In this document: positions 40,456-49,108 of the stretch, piece by piece
Numbering within the stretch: position 1 is the first letter of the stretch
Layout of the letters: every line of letters starts with the position of its first letter
Origin: JBFMAI01 sp040755725
Lineage (GTDB): Bacteria > Planctomycetota > Phycisphaerae > UBA1845 > Fen-1342
Length of the DNA: 64,000 bases
Assembly (NCBI GenBank): GCA_040755725.1
Contig: JBFMAI010000032.1
Coordinates: 1 to 64,000, forward strand
Direction: 5' to 3'
Program-made: the position numbers and the translations under genes
The notes under the pieces: generated by a model
What the model was told of the DNA's origin: nothing
Seen by the model: the letters and a program-made list of their open reading frames with translations, nothing else
Databases searched by the model: none

Positions 40456-41175
40456 CTAATAGCTGCCGGAGCACCCCCCGACGGCCCGGTCGTGTGTGCC
40501 GGCGGCCAGCGCGTGCAGGTCCATCAGGTCCGCAAACTCGAAGTCCGGCCGCTCGGTTCCGATGTCGTGAATACGGTGGGCGCGATTGACCCACCCGCTG
40601 CGCAAGCCGGCCCGGCGGGCCCCGCCCACGTCGCTGTGCAGCGAGTCGCCCACGTGCAGGACGCGGTTGCGGCGCCAGCCGGTGAGTTCGAGCGCCGCCT
40701 CGAAGATCCGGGGATTCGGTTTATACGAACGTACATCGTCCGACGTCACGACGCCGGCGACACGGACACCATGGCGCGTCAGCGCGGCTTCGAGGTCCAC
40801 TCGATCCGCGTTGGACACGATGCAGATCGGCCGCCGGAACACGCGCAGAAACCCGGGCACCTCGGGTTGTAGCGGCGGATCCCGCCAATAATCAGTCAGT
40901 CGGGCGGCGTACCCGTCGGCCTCGAGCGCGACGCCCAACTCCGCCATCGTCTCGCGCAACGTGCGGGTCTCGATTTGCAGCAGCGTCTCGAACCGGTCGG
41001 GCCTCGCCGTATCCATCGCGGCGAAGAACCGTTCACCCCAGGTGATGGCGAGATCGCGGGCCGTTTGTTGGACGCCCGTGTCACGGATGACCTCGGCGCA
41101 GATGGCCTCGACCGTCGCCCGGTCCCCGGCGGTCAGCGTGCCGTACATGTCGAGAAAGACGCCGTCGAGGTCCAT
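40456..41175 (-). CDS. HAD-superfamily hydrolase
   Basis: The 239 residues start at ATG 41175 (MDLDGVFLDMYGTL); the longer frame upstream has no homology. HAD motif I is LDMYGT with nucleophile Asp9 and Tyr in place of the second Asp, which is common in the haloacid dehalogenase/YjjG branch. Motif II is CIVSNAD, motif III is Lys in SYKPNPRIF and motif IV is HVGDSLHSDVGGA. A helical cap domain lies between motifs I and II. It is probably a small-molecule phosphatase; the substrate is unknown. Confidence 0.88.
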   Translation of the reverse strand: MDLDGVFLDMYGTLTAGDRATVEAICAEVIRDTGVQQTARDLAITWGERFFAAMDTARPDRFETLLQIETRTLRETMAELGVALEADGYAARLTDYWRDPPLQPEVPGFLRVFRRPICIVSNADRVDLEAALTRHGVRVAGVVTSDDVRSYKPNPRIFEAALELTGWRRNRVLHVGDSLHSDVGGARRAGLRSGWVNRAHRIHDIGTERPDFEFADLMDLHALAAGTHDRAVGGCSGSY

Positions 41176-41289
41176 GTTCGGGGCACCTGTGGCCTGGCAG
41201 CGAGGGACCGCATGCGCTCGGAGCGCCGAGCGGGACCACGTACGGCGGGGCGGGGCCAGCCGGCCCAGCACTCGCTCGCGGGGGGCTTG

Positions 41290-42705
41290 TCAGCGGGTGC
41301 TGGAACCTGCGGGCGGTGCGGTCGCCGGCGCTGACTCCACCCCCGGCGCCAGCAGCGCGTCCCACGTCTCCAGCTTGCTCCAGCCCACGACCCGGCGGCC
41401 GTCGAGAAACAGGGCCGGCAGCGCGCGCAGGCCCAGCCGCTCGCCCAGCTCGATGTCGCAGCGCACACGCTCGGCCACGCGCGGATCGTCGAGGGCCGGG
41501 CCAAAGGCCGAGGGATCGAGCCCGATGTCGGCCGCCCAGTTTTCCAGCAGCCGACGCAGTTTCTGCTGGTCCGCCGGCGACGTGCGCGTCGGCAAATCAA
41601 GCTGCCGCTCATACAGCAACCCACGCATCTCTGCATAGGCCGACTCCCCGCCGCGATCCCGCGCGGCTTCCGCGGCGAGCGCGGCCAGGCACGCCGACGC
41701 ATGTCCGCCCCGCCGATACGCCGGGTTCGGATTGCACGCGGGGTCTTGCGGGTAATGCCGGAACGCGACGCGGAGCCGGCCGGCGTGCCGCTCCAGCAGG
41801 CGCGGGATCAGATCATGCGCGGCGCGGCACGCCGCGCATTGAAAATCGCCAAAGATCACCAGCGTGTGCGGAGCACCCGGGGCCCCCACGAACGTTTCGT
41901 CCTCGTGCAGGGGGATGTCGGCCGGCGTCTGTCGCTGGAAGTCCCACACGACGTAAGCGGGATCGTTGACCAACTGCTCGTAGCGTTGCGTGCGTTCCCG
42001 CAAGATGCCGCCGAGTTGGAACGCCAACAGCAACCCGAATTGCGCGATCCCGGCCAGCACGCCGGCGGCGACCGTCGCCAGCACGAGCCGCGCGGTGGGG
42101 TGCGGCAGCGCGGGCGTCGGCGGGGCGGCGGCGCGCGGCGCGGCCTCCGGGTCGGCCGCGCGGTGCCGCTGGCGTTCCTGCCACGGGTACGCCAGCAGCG
42201 TCAGCAGCAGCAGGCCGCCGTTGATCCCGTGCGCCACAAGGCACCCCGCGCACCAGCGGTGCAGCTCCCACGCCATCACCTCCATGTAGCCCAGCGAATG
42301 GCCCACACCGACCACGACCACGACGAGAATCAGCGCGTGCCAACGACGCCCCCGCGCCGCCGGCGGGCCGATAAGCATATACCACAGCCCGACAAAGGCG
42401 AAGTACGCCAGCCCGAAGAACGCACTCGGCATCTTCAGTGCGCCCGGCTGCCGGCTGAGCGGCACAAATGCCTGCGGCGACGTCAGGACGGACAGGCAGC
42501 TATTGTCGTCGGCCGTGTCCGCCGAACCGCACGCCAGTTGCAGAAACGGATTCGCCGTGTCCGCCCCGAGCGAGACGCGCAGCAGTTGCAGCGACACATA
42601 CCACCCCGCCGCCGCCCACAGCACCGTCAGCCAGCGGACCACGGGCTTCGGCGGACGGTTCACCACAGGCGCGGCGCAGCACGTTGAGCCGGCGGCAGCA
42701 GACAC
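41290..42705 (-). CDS. VKOR-DsbA fusion, membrane disulfide-generating enzyme
   Basis: Length is 471 residues from GTG 42705. The N-terminal half is a vitamin K epoxide reductase domain with about five membrane spans, loop cysteines Cys59 and Cys70, and the active-site pair WCAGC (Cys152/Cys155). A Pro/Ala-rich linker and one further membrane span lead to a periplasmic thioredoxin-like DsbA domain. This has DFQCAAC (Cys290/Cys293) followed by YPQDPACNP, and the end has ALPALFLDGRRVVG (cis-Pro loop). The fusion can oxidise protein thiols and pass electrons to quinone in one polypeptide. It fits with the Cys-containing secreted hydrolases of the window. It is 114 bp upstream of the HAD gene in the same orientation. 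Confidence 0.88.
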   Translation of the reverse strand: MSAAAGSTCCAAPVVNRPPKPVVRWLTVLWAAAGWYVSLQLLRVSLGADTANPFLQLACGSADTADDNSCLSVLTSPQAFVPLSRQPGALKMPSAFFGLAYFAFVGLWYMLIGPPAARGRRWHALILVVVVVGVGHSLGYMEVMAWELHRWCAGCLVAHGINGGLLLLTLLAYPWQERQRHRAADPEAAPRAAAPPTPALPHPTARLVLATVAAGVLAGIAQFGLLLAFQLGGILRERTQRYEQLVNDPAYVVWDFQRQTPADIPLHEDETFVGAPGAPHTLVIFGDFQCAACRAAHDLIPRLLERHAGRLRVAFRHYPQDPACNPNPAYRRGGHASACLAALAAEAARDRGGESAYAEMRGLLYERQLDLPTRTSPADQQKLRRLLENWAADIGLDPSAFGPALDDPRVAERVRCDIELGERLGLRALPALFLDGRRVVGWSKLETWDALLAPGVESAPATAPPAGSSTR

Positions 42706-42876
42706 GACGGCTACTATAGGACGCGGGCCCCGTCCGGGGAAGCGCGCTCCGTCGTCTGGCGGACCGCCGCAGCATGCGCCGTAGCGTCTGCCCCCTGTGG
42801 CGGATGTTGGATTTCAAGGTGATTTCGACGTTCCACGCCGGCCGCAGGGGGCCGGCGCTACTTGGGCCTCGGCCCG

Positions 42877-43515
42877 CTAGCCCATCTCGCGGATGAGCGG
42901 GTTCACATAGTCGTGCAGCAGGCAGTCGAAGTAGCCGTACCAGCGCACCGCCACGTACAGCATGGCCGCGAACAGGAACCAGCAGCCCAATTCCGCCACG
43001 GCGTGGCGACGCAGGAGCAGCAGGATCGCGGACCCGGCCCCGAGCAGCCCGAACTTGAAGATGAAGACGTAGCGCACGGATTGGCTGAGCACCTTCGCCG
43101 CGACGGGGTTCGATTCCACGAAATCCGCGGTACCCCACTCCGCGAGTGTGTACCCGAGGTCAAAGACCGCCACGACCCATACCGCCGCCAGGGTGAGCAG
43201 GATGCGCCGCGGCCGGTTCAGCCAGCGGCCGAAACGGCGTGGTGCCGACGAGCGTTTGGGCAGGGCGTCGGGCGTCGTTGCGGACTGCCGCAGCGTCGAG
43301 ATCGCCGCGTGGGCGGACTCGATCGTGACCCGGGCCGCGGGCGGGACGACGGGGCCGGATCCCCCCACCGGCTCCCGCCGCCCGCCTCTGCATGGCCCCG
43401 ATGCCGTGATGAGCGAACACTCATTCACGTCGTCGTCATCGGCCCAAAAACAGCATGGTTTCAGTTGTTCGAGTAAACGCAGCCCGCGGCACGGAGACCG
43501 GCGGGTCTCCGGCAC
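42877..43515 (-). CDS. Small membrane protein, DUF5658-like
   Basis: The frame from GTG 43515 gives 212 residues, but the first 29 look non-coding, and a GTG at about 43428 (183 residues) is equally possible. The N-terminal 100 residues are polar and Pro/Arg-rich. Three to four membrane spans follow, with the pattern FDLGYTLAEWGTADFVESNP...FIFKFGLLGAGSAILLLL. This resembles DUF5658-type proteins, in which an FD..T and an E.NP motif recur. No function is known. It lies between queC and the VKOR fusion, all on the minus strand. Confidence 0.6.
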   Translation of the reverse strand: MPETRRSPCRGLRLLEQLKPCCFWADDDDVNECSLITASGPCRGGRREPVGGSGPVVPPAARVTIESAHAAISTLRQSATTPDALPKRSSAPRRFGRWLNRPRRILLTLAAVWVVAVFDLGYTLAEWGTADFVESNPVAAKVLSQSVRYVFIFKFGLLGAGSAILLLLRRHAVAELGCWFLFAAMLYVAVRWYGYFDCLLHDYVNPLIREMG

Positions 43516-43577
43516 ATCGCGTCCGCTAACGCCGGCAGAAAGGGAAGAGGGAACCGGGGGCAGAGCGACCGCGTGGC

Positions 43578-44297
43578 CTAAGCGCGGGATTTCTGCGAGG
43601 CCGCGCGCTGCGGCTCCAGGTACGGCGCCGGATCCGGCCGACCCAGCTCGGCGAACGCCGTCAGTCGAATGCGGCAGCTATCGCAGTGACCGCAGCCCCG
43701 TCCGGCGGCGTCGGGGTCGTAGCAGCTCCGCGTCAGGCCATAGTCCACGCCCAGCTCCAGCCCGCGCCGGATGATCTCGACTTTCGATAGTCGGATCAGC
43801 GGCGTGTGCAGACGGATCGGCCGGCCCTCGACACCGGCCTTGGTGCCCAGCGCCGCCATCCGCTCGAACGCCGCGATGAACTCCGGGCGGCAGTCGGGGT
43901 AGCCGCTGTAGTCCACCGCGTTGACGCCGATGTAAATGTCGCGCGCGCCGCGCACCTCGGCCAATGCCAGTGCGTGGGCCAGGAAGATGGTGTTCCGGGC
44001 GGGGACGTAGGTGATCGGGATTTCGTCGCGTCGCGGCGCGCGGTCCTTGGGCACCGGAATGTCCGCCGTCAACGCCGAACCGCCGAACGCCCGCAAGTCG
44101 ATCTCCGTCACGACGTGCTCACGGACGCCCGCGGCGGCGGCGATCCGCCGGGCGGCGTCGAGCTCGGCCGCATGCCGTTGCCCGTAGCGAAAGCTGAGCG
44201 CGATCGGCTCGAAACCCTCCGCCTTGGCGATGTGCAAGGTCGTGGCGCTATCGAGTCCGCCGGAGAGCAGCACAATCGCGGTTTGGCTCGCCGCCAT
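43578..44297 (-). CDS. queC: 7-cyano-7-deazaguanine (preQ0) synthase
   Basis: QueC makes preQ0 from 7-carboxy-7-deazaguanine, ATP and ammonia for queuosine in tRNA or for deazaguanine in DNA. The 239 residues from ATG 44297 begin with the PP-loop LLSGGLDSATTLH, then SFRYGQRH, and YVPARNTIFLAHALALAE. They end with the zinc-binding Cys set SCYDP...GCGHCDSCRIR. The length is normal for the family. queD, queE and queF are not adjacent. No preQ1 riboswitch was seen in the 120-bp leader, which instead contains an R1 repeat. Confidence 0.95.
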   Translation of the reverse strand: MAASQTAIVLLSGGLDSATTLHIAKAEGFEPIALSFRYGQRHAAELDAARRIAAAAGVREHVVTEIDLRAFGGSALTADIPVPKDRAPRRDEIPITYVPARNTIFLAHALALAEVRGARDIYIGVNAVDYSGYPDCRPEFIAAFERMAALGTKAGVEGRPIRLHTPLIRLSKVEIIRRGLELGVDYGLTRSCYDPDAAGRGCGHCDSCRIRLTAFAELGRPDPAPYLEPQRAASQKSRA

Positions 44298-44356
44298 ACC
44301 GGGATATTACCACGCGCCGGGAGGGCCAGGCGGTCTCCTGCGGCGACCCTGCCGGC

Positions 44357-44397
44357 TTGGTGAGCCGCGGCTCGCCAGAGGCTCGCCCTCCCCCCGG
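44357..44397. repeat. GC-rich intergenic repeat, family R1
   Basis: GGTGAGCCGCGGCTCGCC is a palindrome and is followed by AGAGGCTCGCCCTCCCC. It sits between aroA and queC, about 60 bp upstream of the queC start. Confidence 0.6.
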
Positions 44398-44416
44398 CTC
44401 GATGGCGAATGCCTGT

Positions 44417-45718
44417 TCACGGGCCCAGCTCGGCCAGGGCATCGAAGAAGCCTGGAAAGCTCTTCGACACACAACCCGCCTCGCGGATCACGACGCCTTC
44501 AGTACCGAGCCCCGCCAGCGCAAGGCTCATCGCCATTCGGTGGTCGCCGTAGGTGTTGATCTCCGCCGGCCGCAACCGCTCGGGCGGGCGGATGGTGAGG
44601 CCGTCGGGGCGGGCTTCGACCCGCGCGCCCAGGCGCGTCAGCTCCGTCGCCAGGGCGGCCAGCCGGTCCGTCTCCTTCAGGCGGAGATTGGCCACGTTGC
44701 GAATCTCGGTCGGGCCGTCGGCGAACAATGCGACGACGGCCAGCGTCGGCACGACGTCGGGCATGTCGTTCATGTCCACCGCGACGCCCCGCAACCTACC
44801 GCGTGCCGGGCCTTCGACGGCCAGACCCTCCGGTCCCTCCTGAACGGAGCAGCCTACTTGTGCGAGCGTGTCCGCAAACCGCACATCGCCCTGGGTGCTC
44901 GCGCGGGTCAGGCCGGCGACGCGGACACGGCCGCCGGTGATCGCCGCCGCCGCCCAGAAGTACGTCGCCGCGCTGGCATCCGGCTCAATGGCGTACGGGC
45001 CCGCCTGGTAGCGCTGGAACGCGGGCACGATGTAGCGTGTTCCGTCGGCCGTCAGCGCCTCGACCCCCATCGCCCGCATCACCCCGAGCGTCATCTCCAC
45101 GTACGGCCGGCTGGGCAGCTCGCCCTCCACGCGGATCATCACGTCCTGGCCGGCGTACGGCGCCGCCAGCAAGAGCGCGCTGAGAAACTGGCTTGATGCC
45201 GACGTTTCCAGGACCACTTCCCCGCCGGTCAGCCCGCGTGCCGCAACGGTGAGGGGGGGGTGGCCGTCGCGCTGGTCGTATTCGATGTGCGCACCGAGCG
45301 CGTTCAGCGCGTCCACCAGGCCGCCGATCGGCCGCTGTCGCATGCGCGCCGAGCCGTCCAGCCAACGCCGCCCGAAGCCCAGGCAGGCCAGCGCGGTGAG
45401 AAACCGCATCGCGGTGCCGGCGTCGCCGACGTCGATTGCCACGTCGTCCTCGCGGAACGCGCCGGGGCACCCGGCGACTGCGATCTGCGGCCGCTCCGGG
45501 TGGGCCTCGACTCGCGCGCCCAGCGCTCGCAGCCCCGCGCACATCGCATGTGTATCATCCGACCGCGACGCGCTGGTAATTACACTCGGGCCGTCCGCCA
45601 GCGCCGCGCACGCCAGATAGCGATTCGTGAGGCTCTTGGAGCCCGGCAACGCGACCGTGCCGATGATCGGATCGGCGTTCCGAATACGAACATGTGCCCC
45701 GCGCCATTCAACCGACAT
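44417..45718 (-). CDS. aroA: 3-phosphoshikimate 1-carboxyvinyltransferase (EPSP synthase)
   Basis: AroA joins phosphoenolpyruvate to shikimate-3-phosphate in aromatic amino acid synthesis. The 433 residues from ATG 45718 follow GAGAGG. The shikimate-phosphate motif LPGSKSLTNR (Lys28) and the PEP-binding DVGDAGTAMRFLTAL (the NAGTA-like loop with Asp for Asn) are present. Further motifs are RMRQRPIGGLVDAL, SSQFLSALLLAAP, LRLKETDRL and YGDHRMAMSLALAGL. It lies 42 bp downstream of topA, so the two may share a transcript. No other shikimate gene is nearby. Confidence 0.95.
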   Translation of the reverse strand: MSVEWRGAHVRIRNADPIIGTVALPGSKSLTNRYLACAALADGPSVITSASRSDDTHAMCAGLRALGARVEAHPERPQIAVAGCPGAFREDDVAIDVGDAGTAMRFLTALACLGFGRRWLDGSARMRQRPIGGLVDALNALGAHIEYDQRDGHPPLTVAARGLTGGEVVLETSASSQFLSALLLAAPYAGQDVMIRVEGELPSRPYVEMTLGVMRAMGVEALTADGTRYIVPAFQRYQAGPYAIEPDASAATYFWAAAAITGGRVRVAGLTRASTQGDVRFADTLAQVGCSVQEGPEGLAVEGPARGRLRGVAVDMNDMPDVVPTLAVVALFADGPTEIRNVANLRLKETDRLAALATELTRLGARVEARPDGLTIRPPERLRPAEINTYGDHRMAMSLALAGLGTEGVVIREAGCVSKSFPGFFDALAELGP

Positions 45719-45760
45719 GCCGCGCCTCTCGCCGACCCCCGCCACGCCGCGCGCTCAGGT

Positions 45761-48700
45761 TCAACCGCGATTGGCGCCCGCGAGCGCCGCCGCCGGCCCG
45801 TACCCCGCCGGCAATTCGCGCGTCCCGCGGCACTTGGGGTACGCGCTACACCCGAGAAACCGTCCCCGGCGTCCTTCACGGATCACCATCGGCTGCCCGC
45901 ACTCCTCGCACACGATGTCGGTGGGGATCGGCTTCGGGCGGGTCGGGGCCGGCATCAACGCCTCCGCCTGTTTCTTCGCCTGCCCGCGCAGGTTGGCGTT
46001 GAACTTGCACCGCGGGAAGTTCCCGCAGGAAAAGAACGGGCCGAAGCGACCGCGCTTCAGCTCCATCGTGCTGCCGCACTCGGGACACAACAGCGTGCCC
46101 GGCTCCGGCAGGACCTCGACCACCGGCCGCCCCGTCCGCGTCAACGCAAACCCGGGCGGCGGCTCCCCGCCCGGTTGCCAGGGCTGGTGGTTATTCGTGA
46201 CTGCCGCGGGCGGGTCAGCGGCCCCGGGGTTGCCGGCGGCCGAGTTCCCGTTGCCGCCCGCCTTGGCCCGCGCCTCTTCCAGCTTCTCCAACGGCATCGT
46301 CTGCCGGCAGCGCGGAAATCCCGAGCAGGCCACGAACTTGCCCCGTTTGCCCACCCGCAGCACCATCGGCCGGCCGCACCTCTCGCAATTCACGCCGGCG
46401 GGTTCGGGCGGCGGCGCGGGTGGGCGGTCCAGCCGCACGTCCGGCGGTATCGGGGCCGTGTTCTTACAGCGCGGGTAGCGGTCGCACCCCAGAAACGCCC
46501 GCCGCCCCTTGCTCTTGACGATCAGGTGGCCTTCGCCGCAGACCTCGCACGCCCGCTTCAGCTCCTCCGGCTTCACCAGCCGCAACGGCTCGCCGGACTC
46601 GTCACACGGAACCGTGTGTCGGCATGTGGGATACCCACTGCACCCGAGGAAGTGCCCCGTGCGGGACTGCCGCACGAGCATCGGCCGGCCGCACGCTTCG
46701 CAGGTGTGGGCCGACTCGCGCGTGGCCACCGGTCGGCCTTCGCGGTCCACGTTCAGCGTGCCCTTGCACCGCGGGTAGGCGCTGCACGCCAGGAAGCGCC
46801 CCGTCTTGCTCCAGCGGTAGACCATCGGCGCGTGGCACAGCGGGCATTCGTGTGAGCTCGGCTGGCTCTTGGTTGTCTCCATCTCCTCGGCGGCCCGCGT
46901 GAGCAGGTCCCGGAACGGATCGTAGAACTCGTGCAACACCTGCACCCAGTCCAGGTGCGCTTCCTCGATTTTGTCCAGCTCATCCTCCATGTGCGAGGTG
47001 AACTTCACGTCCATGATCTTCGGGAAGTGCTGCACCAGCTTGTCCGTCACCAACTCCCCCAGCGCCGTCGGGTAGAACTTCCGATCGTTCTGCTCCACGT
47101 ACCCCCGGCTCTGGATCGTGTCGATGATCGTGGCGTACGTGCTGGGTCGGCCGATCCCCTCCGATTCCAGCGCCTTCACCAAGGCGGCCTCGGTGTACCG
47201 TGGCGGCGGCGAGCTGAACTGCTGTTTCGCCTCGAGGTCCATCAGCCCCACCGCCTGCCCCGGCGCGAGCGCCGGCAGAAGCTGGTCCTCGCTCGTGATT
47301 CCCGCCACCCTCAGGTACCCGTCGAATACCAGCTTTCGTCCGCTGCCGACCAACCGCGCCTCACCGCGCGGCGTGGCGGCCGACACCGTGACCGTCGTCG
47401 AGTCCCACTGCGCCGGCGCCATCTGGCACGCCACATACCGCTTCCAGATCAGCTCGTACAGCCGGTGCTGCTCCGCGGTCAGCGCCGCGCGGACGCTCTC
47501 CGGCGTGCGGTTGGGATCGGTCGGGCGAATCGCCTCGTGGGCTTCCTGGGCCCGTTCCTGGCGTTTGGCGAACACGTTGGGGCGCTCGGGGAGATACTCG
47601 CGTCCGAACTGCTGCTCGATGAACGCGCGCGCGGCCTGCACGGCTTCGGGCGCCAGGTTCGTCGCGTCCGTGCGCATGTAGGTGATCAAGCCGACCGGCC
47701 CTTCCCCGTTCAGGTCGATGCCTTCGTACAGGGACTGCGCCACCCGCATCGTCCGGCTGGCCGCGAAGCGCAGCACCGTGCTGGCGGTCTGCTGCATCGT
47801 CGCCGTCGTGAAGGGGGCCGGCGGGCGCGTCGTCGTGCGCTTCGTGCTCAGGTCCGCCACCGTCAATGCCGGGACGCGCGCCGGATCGATGTCCCCGACC
47901 ACCGTGACCTGCTCCAGGCCCAGGTGGCGGTAGTCCTCCCACGGCCGGCGATCCACCCGCTCGACGCGCAGCCCGAGGGCCTCCGCGACCGTACGTGCCG
48001 CTTCCGCGTCGAGGGCCTTGAAGGGCGTGCCGGCGAGTTCCACAAGCTCGACGCGCAGGGCGCCGTTCTCACCAAGCCAGCTCTGGAGCTCCTTCTGCGT
48101 CCGGTCGCCGTTGTGCAGGAACTCCCGCCAACGGGGGCGGAGCGTGCCCGCGTCACCGGGTCGGGCGGTCAGATACGCGACGAGCTTCCAACTCTCCTCG
48201 GGCACAAAAGCGCGGATTTCGCGCTCGCGCTCGACAATCAGGCGGACGGCGACCGACTGGACGCGCCCTGCGGACAGGCCCTTGGCGATTTTCTTCCACA
48301 GCAGCGGGCTAAGCTCGTAGCCGACGATGCGGTCCAGGATTCGGCGTGCCTGTTGCGCGTTGACGCGATCGTGATCGATTTCGTGCGGCTTCGAAAACGC
48401 TTCCGAAATCGCCGCCCGCGTGATCGCGTTGAAAATCACCCGGCGAACCTTGCTTTCCGGCAGGTTCAGCGCTTCCACGAGGTGCCACGCGATCGCTTCC
48501 CCCTCACGGTCAAGGTCGGTGGCGAGGTAGACGGAATCCGCTTCCGCAGCCAGACGCCTCAGCTCCGACACCACCTTGGCCCGGCTCTTGACTACCTCGT
48601 ATGTCGGTTTGAAATCGTTAGTTACGTCAATCCCGAACTCGCGCTGCGGCAGGTCCCGCACGTGCCCCAGCGAAGCTTTCACCACGTATTCGCGGCCGAG

Positions 48701-48778
48701 GTACTTGTTGATCGTGCGTGCCTTGGCCGGCGACTCCACGATCACAAGCGAACGGCCCTCTGCCTTGCGTTTGGCCAT
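45761..48778 (-). CDS. topA: DNA topoisomerase I with six zinc ribbons
   Basis: TopA relaxes negative supercoils by cutting one strand. The 1005 residues start MAKRKAEGRSLVIVESPAKA. The Toprim acidic motif is ATDLDREGEA (88-95) and the catalytic Tyr367 is in GLITYMRTD. Six C-terminal Topo_IA zinc-ribbon units follow from about residue 665: CPLC...CSAYPRC, CEAC...CSGYPTC, CEVC...CDRYPRC, CERC...CSGFPRC, CPEC...CGNFPRC and CEEC...CSAYPKC. Most bacterial TopA proteins carry one to four. A Gly/Pro-rich linker separates units four and five. The extra fingers may bind single-stranded DNA or RNA polymerase. The start is backed by the AT-rich leader. Confidence 0.96.
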   Translation of the reverse strand: MAKRKAEGRSLVIVESPAKARTINKYLGREYVVKASLGHVRDLPQREFGIDVTNDFKPTYEVVKSRAKVVSELRRLAAEADSVYLATDLDREGEAIAWHLVEALNLPESKVRRVIFNAITRAAISEAFSKPHEIDHDRVNAQQARRILDRIVGYELSPLLWKKIAKGLSAGRVQSVAVRLIVEREREIRAFVPEESWKLVAYLTARPGDAGTLRPRWREFLHNGDRTQKELQSWLGENGALRVELVELAGTPFKALDAEAARTVAEALGLRVERVDRRPWEDYRHLGLEQVTVVGDIDPARVPALTVADLSTKRTTTRPPAPFTTATMQQTASTVLRFAASRTMRVAQSLYEGIDLNGEGPVGLITYMRTDATNLAPEAVQAARAFIEQQFGREYLPERPNVFAKRQERAQEAHEAIRPTDPNRTPESVRAALTAEQHRLYELIWKRYVACQMAPAQWDSTTVTVSAATPRGEARLVGSGRKLVFDGYLRVAGITSEDQLLPALAPGQAVGLMDLEAKQQFSSPPPRYTEAALVKALESEGIGRPSTYATIIDTIQSRGYVEQNDRKFYPTALGELVTDKLVQHFPKIMDVKFTSHMEDELDKIEEAHLDWVQVLHEFYDPFRDLLTRAAEEMETTKSQPSSHECPLCHAPMVYRWSKTGRFLACSAYPRCKGTLNVDREGRPVATRESAHTCEACGRPMLVRQSRTGHFLGCSGYPTCRHTVPCDESGEPLRLVKPEELKRACEVCGEGHLIVKSKGRRAFLGCDRYPRCKNTAPIPPDVRLDRPPAPPPEPAGVNCERCGRPMVLRVGKRGKFVACSGFPRCRQTMPLEKLEEARAKAGGNGNSAAGNPGAADPPAAVTNNHQPWQPGGEPPPGFALTRTGRPVVEVLPEPGTLLCPECGSTMELKRGRFGPFFSCGNFPRCKFNANLRGQAKKQAEALMPAPTRPKPIPTDIVCEECGQPMVIREGRRGRFLGCSAYPKCRGTRELPAGYGPAAALAGANRG

Positions 48779-48793
48779 GTATCTAACCTAAAT

Positions 48794-48816
48794 AACTCTC
48801 GCAGAGAGTTTTAAGC
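48794..48816. promoter_or_regulatory. Hairpin in the topA leader
   Basis: AACTCTC GCA GAGAGTT forms a 7-bp stem with a 3-nt loop in an AT-rich patch 16 bp upstream of the topA ATG. It is followed on the plus strand by TTTAAG. In the topA mRNA it would lie just before the start codon and might affect initiation. Confidence 0.4.
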
Positions 48817-49006
48817 GCGTCCGGGCGGGGCGTTGGCCGACCCATCGCCACCATAACGAAAGAAGAATATCGGAATTCTGGGCCGGCATCTTCCCCTGAT
48901 GCTTAGCCCCCAGGGCCCAACTGTCAAGCCGCCCCCACGCCCGCACCCCCCGGTGCGTGGCGTCCCGCGGGCTCGCTCGCGTCTCCCGTCGCCGCCGACA
49001 AACCAG

Positions 49007-49012
49007 TAGAAT
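49007..49012 (+). promoter_or_regulatory. Possible -10 element of tRNA-Leu
   Basis: TAGAAT matches the -10 consensus at five of six positions and ends 11 bp before the mature tRNA. No good -35 hexamer is found 17 bp upstream. Confidence 0.4.
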
Positions 49013-49023
49013 CCGCCGGCGGC

Positions 49024-49106
49024 GCGAGAGTGGCGGAACTGGCAGACGCGCCAGATTTAGGTTCTGGTGGGCTATGCCCGTGCGGGTTCGAGTCCCGCCT
49101 CTCGCA
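49024..49106 (+). tRNA. tRNA-Leu (anticodon UAG)
   Basis: An 83-nt class II tRNA. The acceptor GCGAGAG pairs with CTCTCGC, the anticodon stem CCAGA/TCTGG encloses TTTAGGT (anticodon TAG), the variable arm is TGGGCTATGCCCG and the T-arm is CGGG TTCGAGT CCCG. Discriminator A; the CCA is not encoded. The base A at 49106 is also the first base of an ATG for the following gene. Confidence 0.95.
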
Positions 49107-49108
49107 TG

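Noticed and set aside
43578..44417. preQ1 riboswitch before queC, or TPP riboswitch before the thiF gene
   Set aside because: The leaders are short, GC-rich and occupied by R1-type repeats (queC) or lack the conserved TPP core words (thiF).
49067..49105. Start of the TMTC-like gene inside the tRNA-Leu
   Set aside because: The frame is open there only because of the tRNA sequence; ATG 49109 avoids overlap with the mature tRNA.
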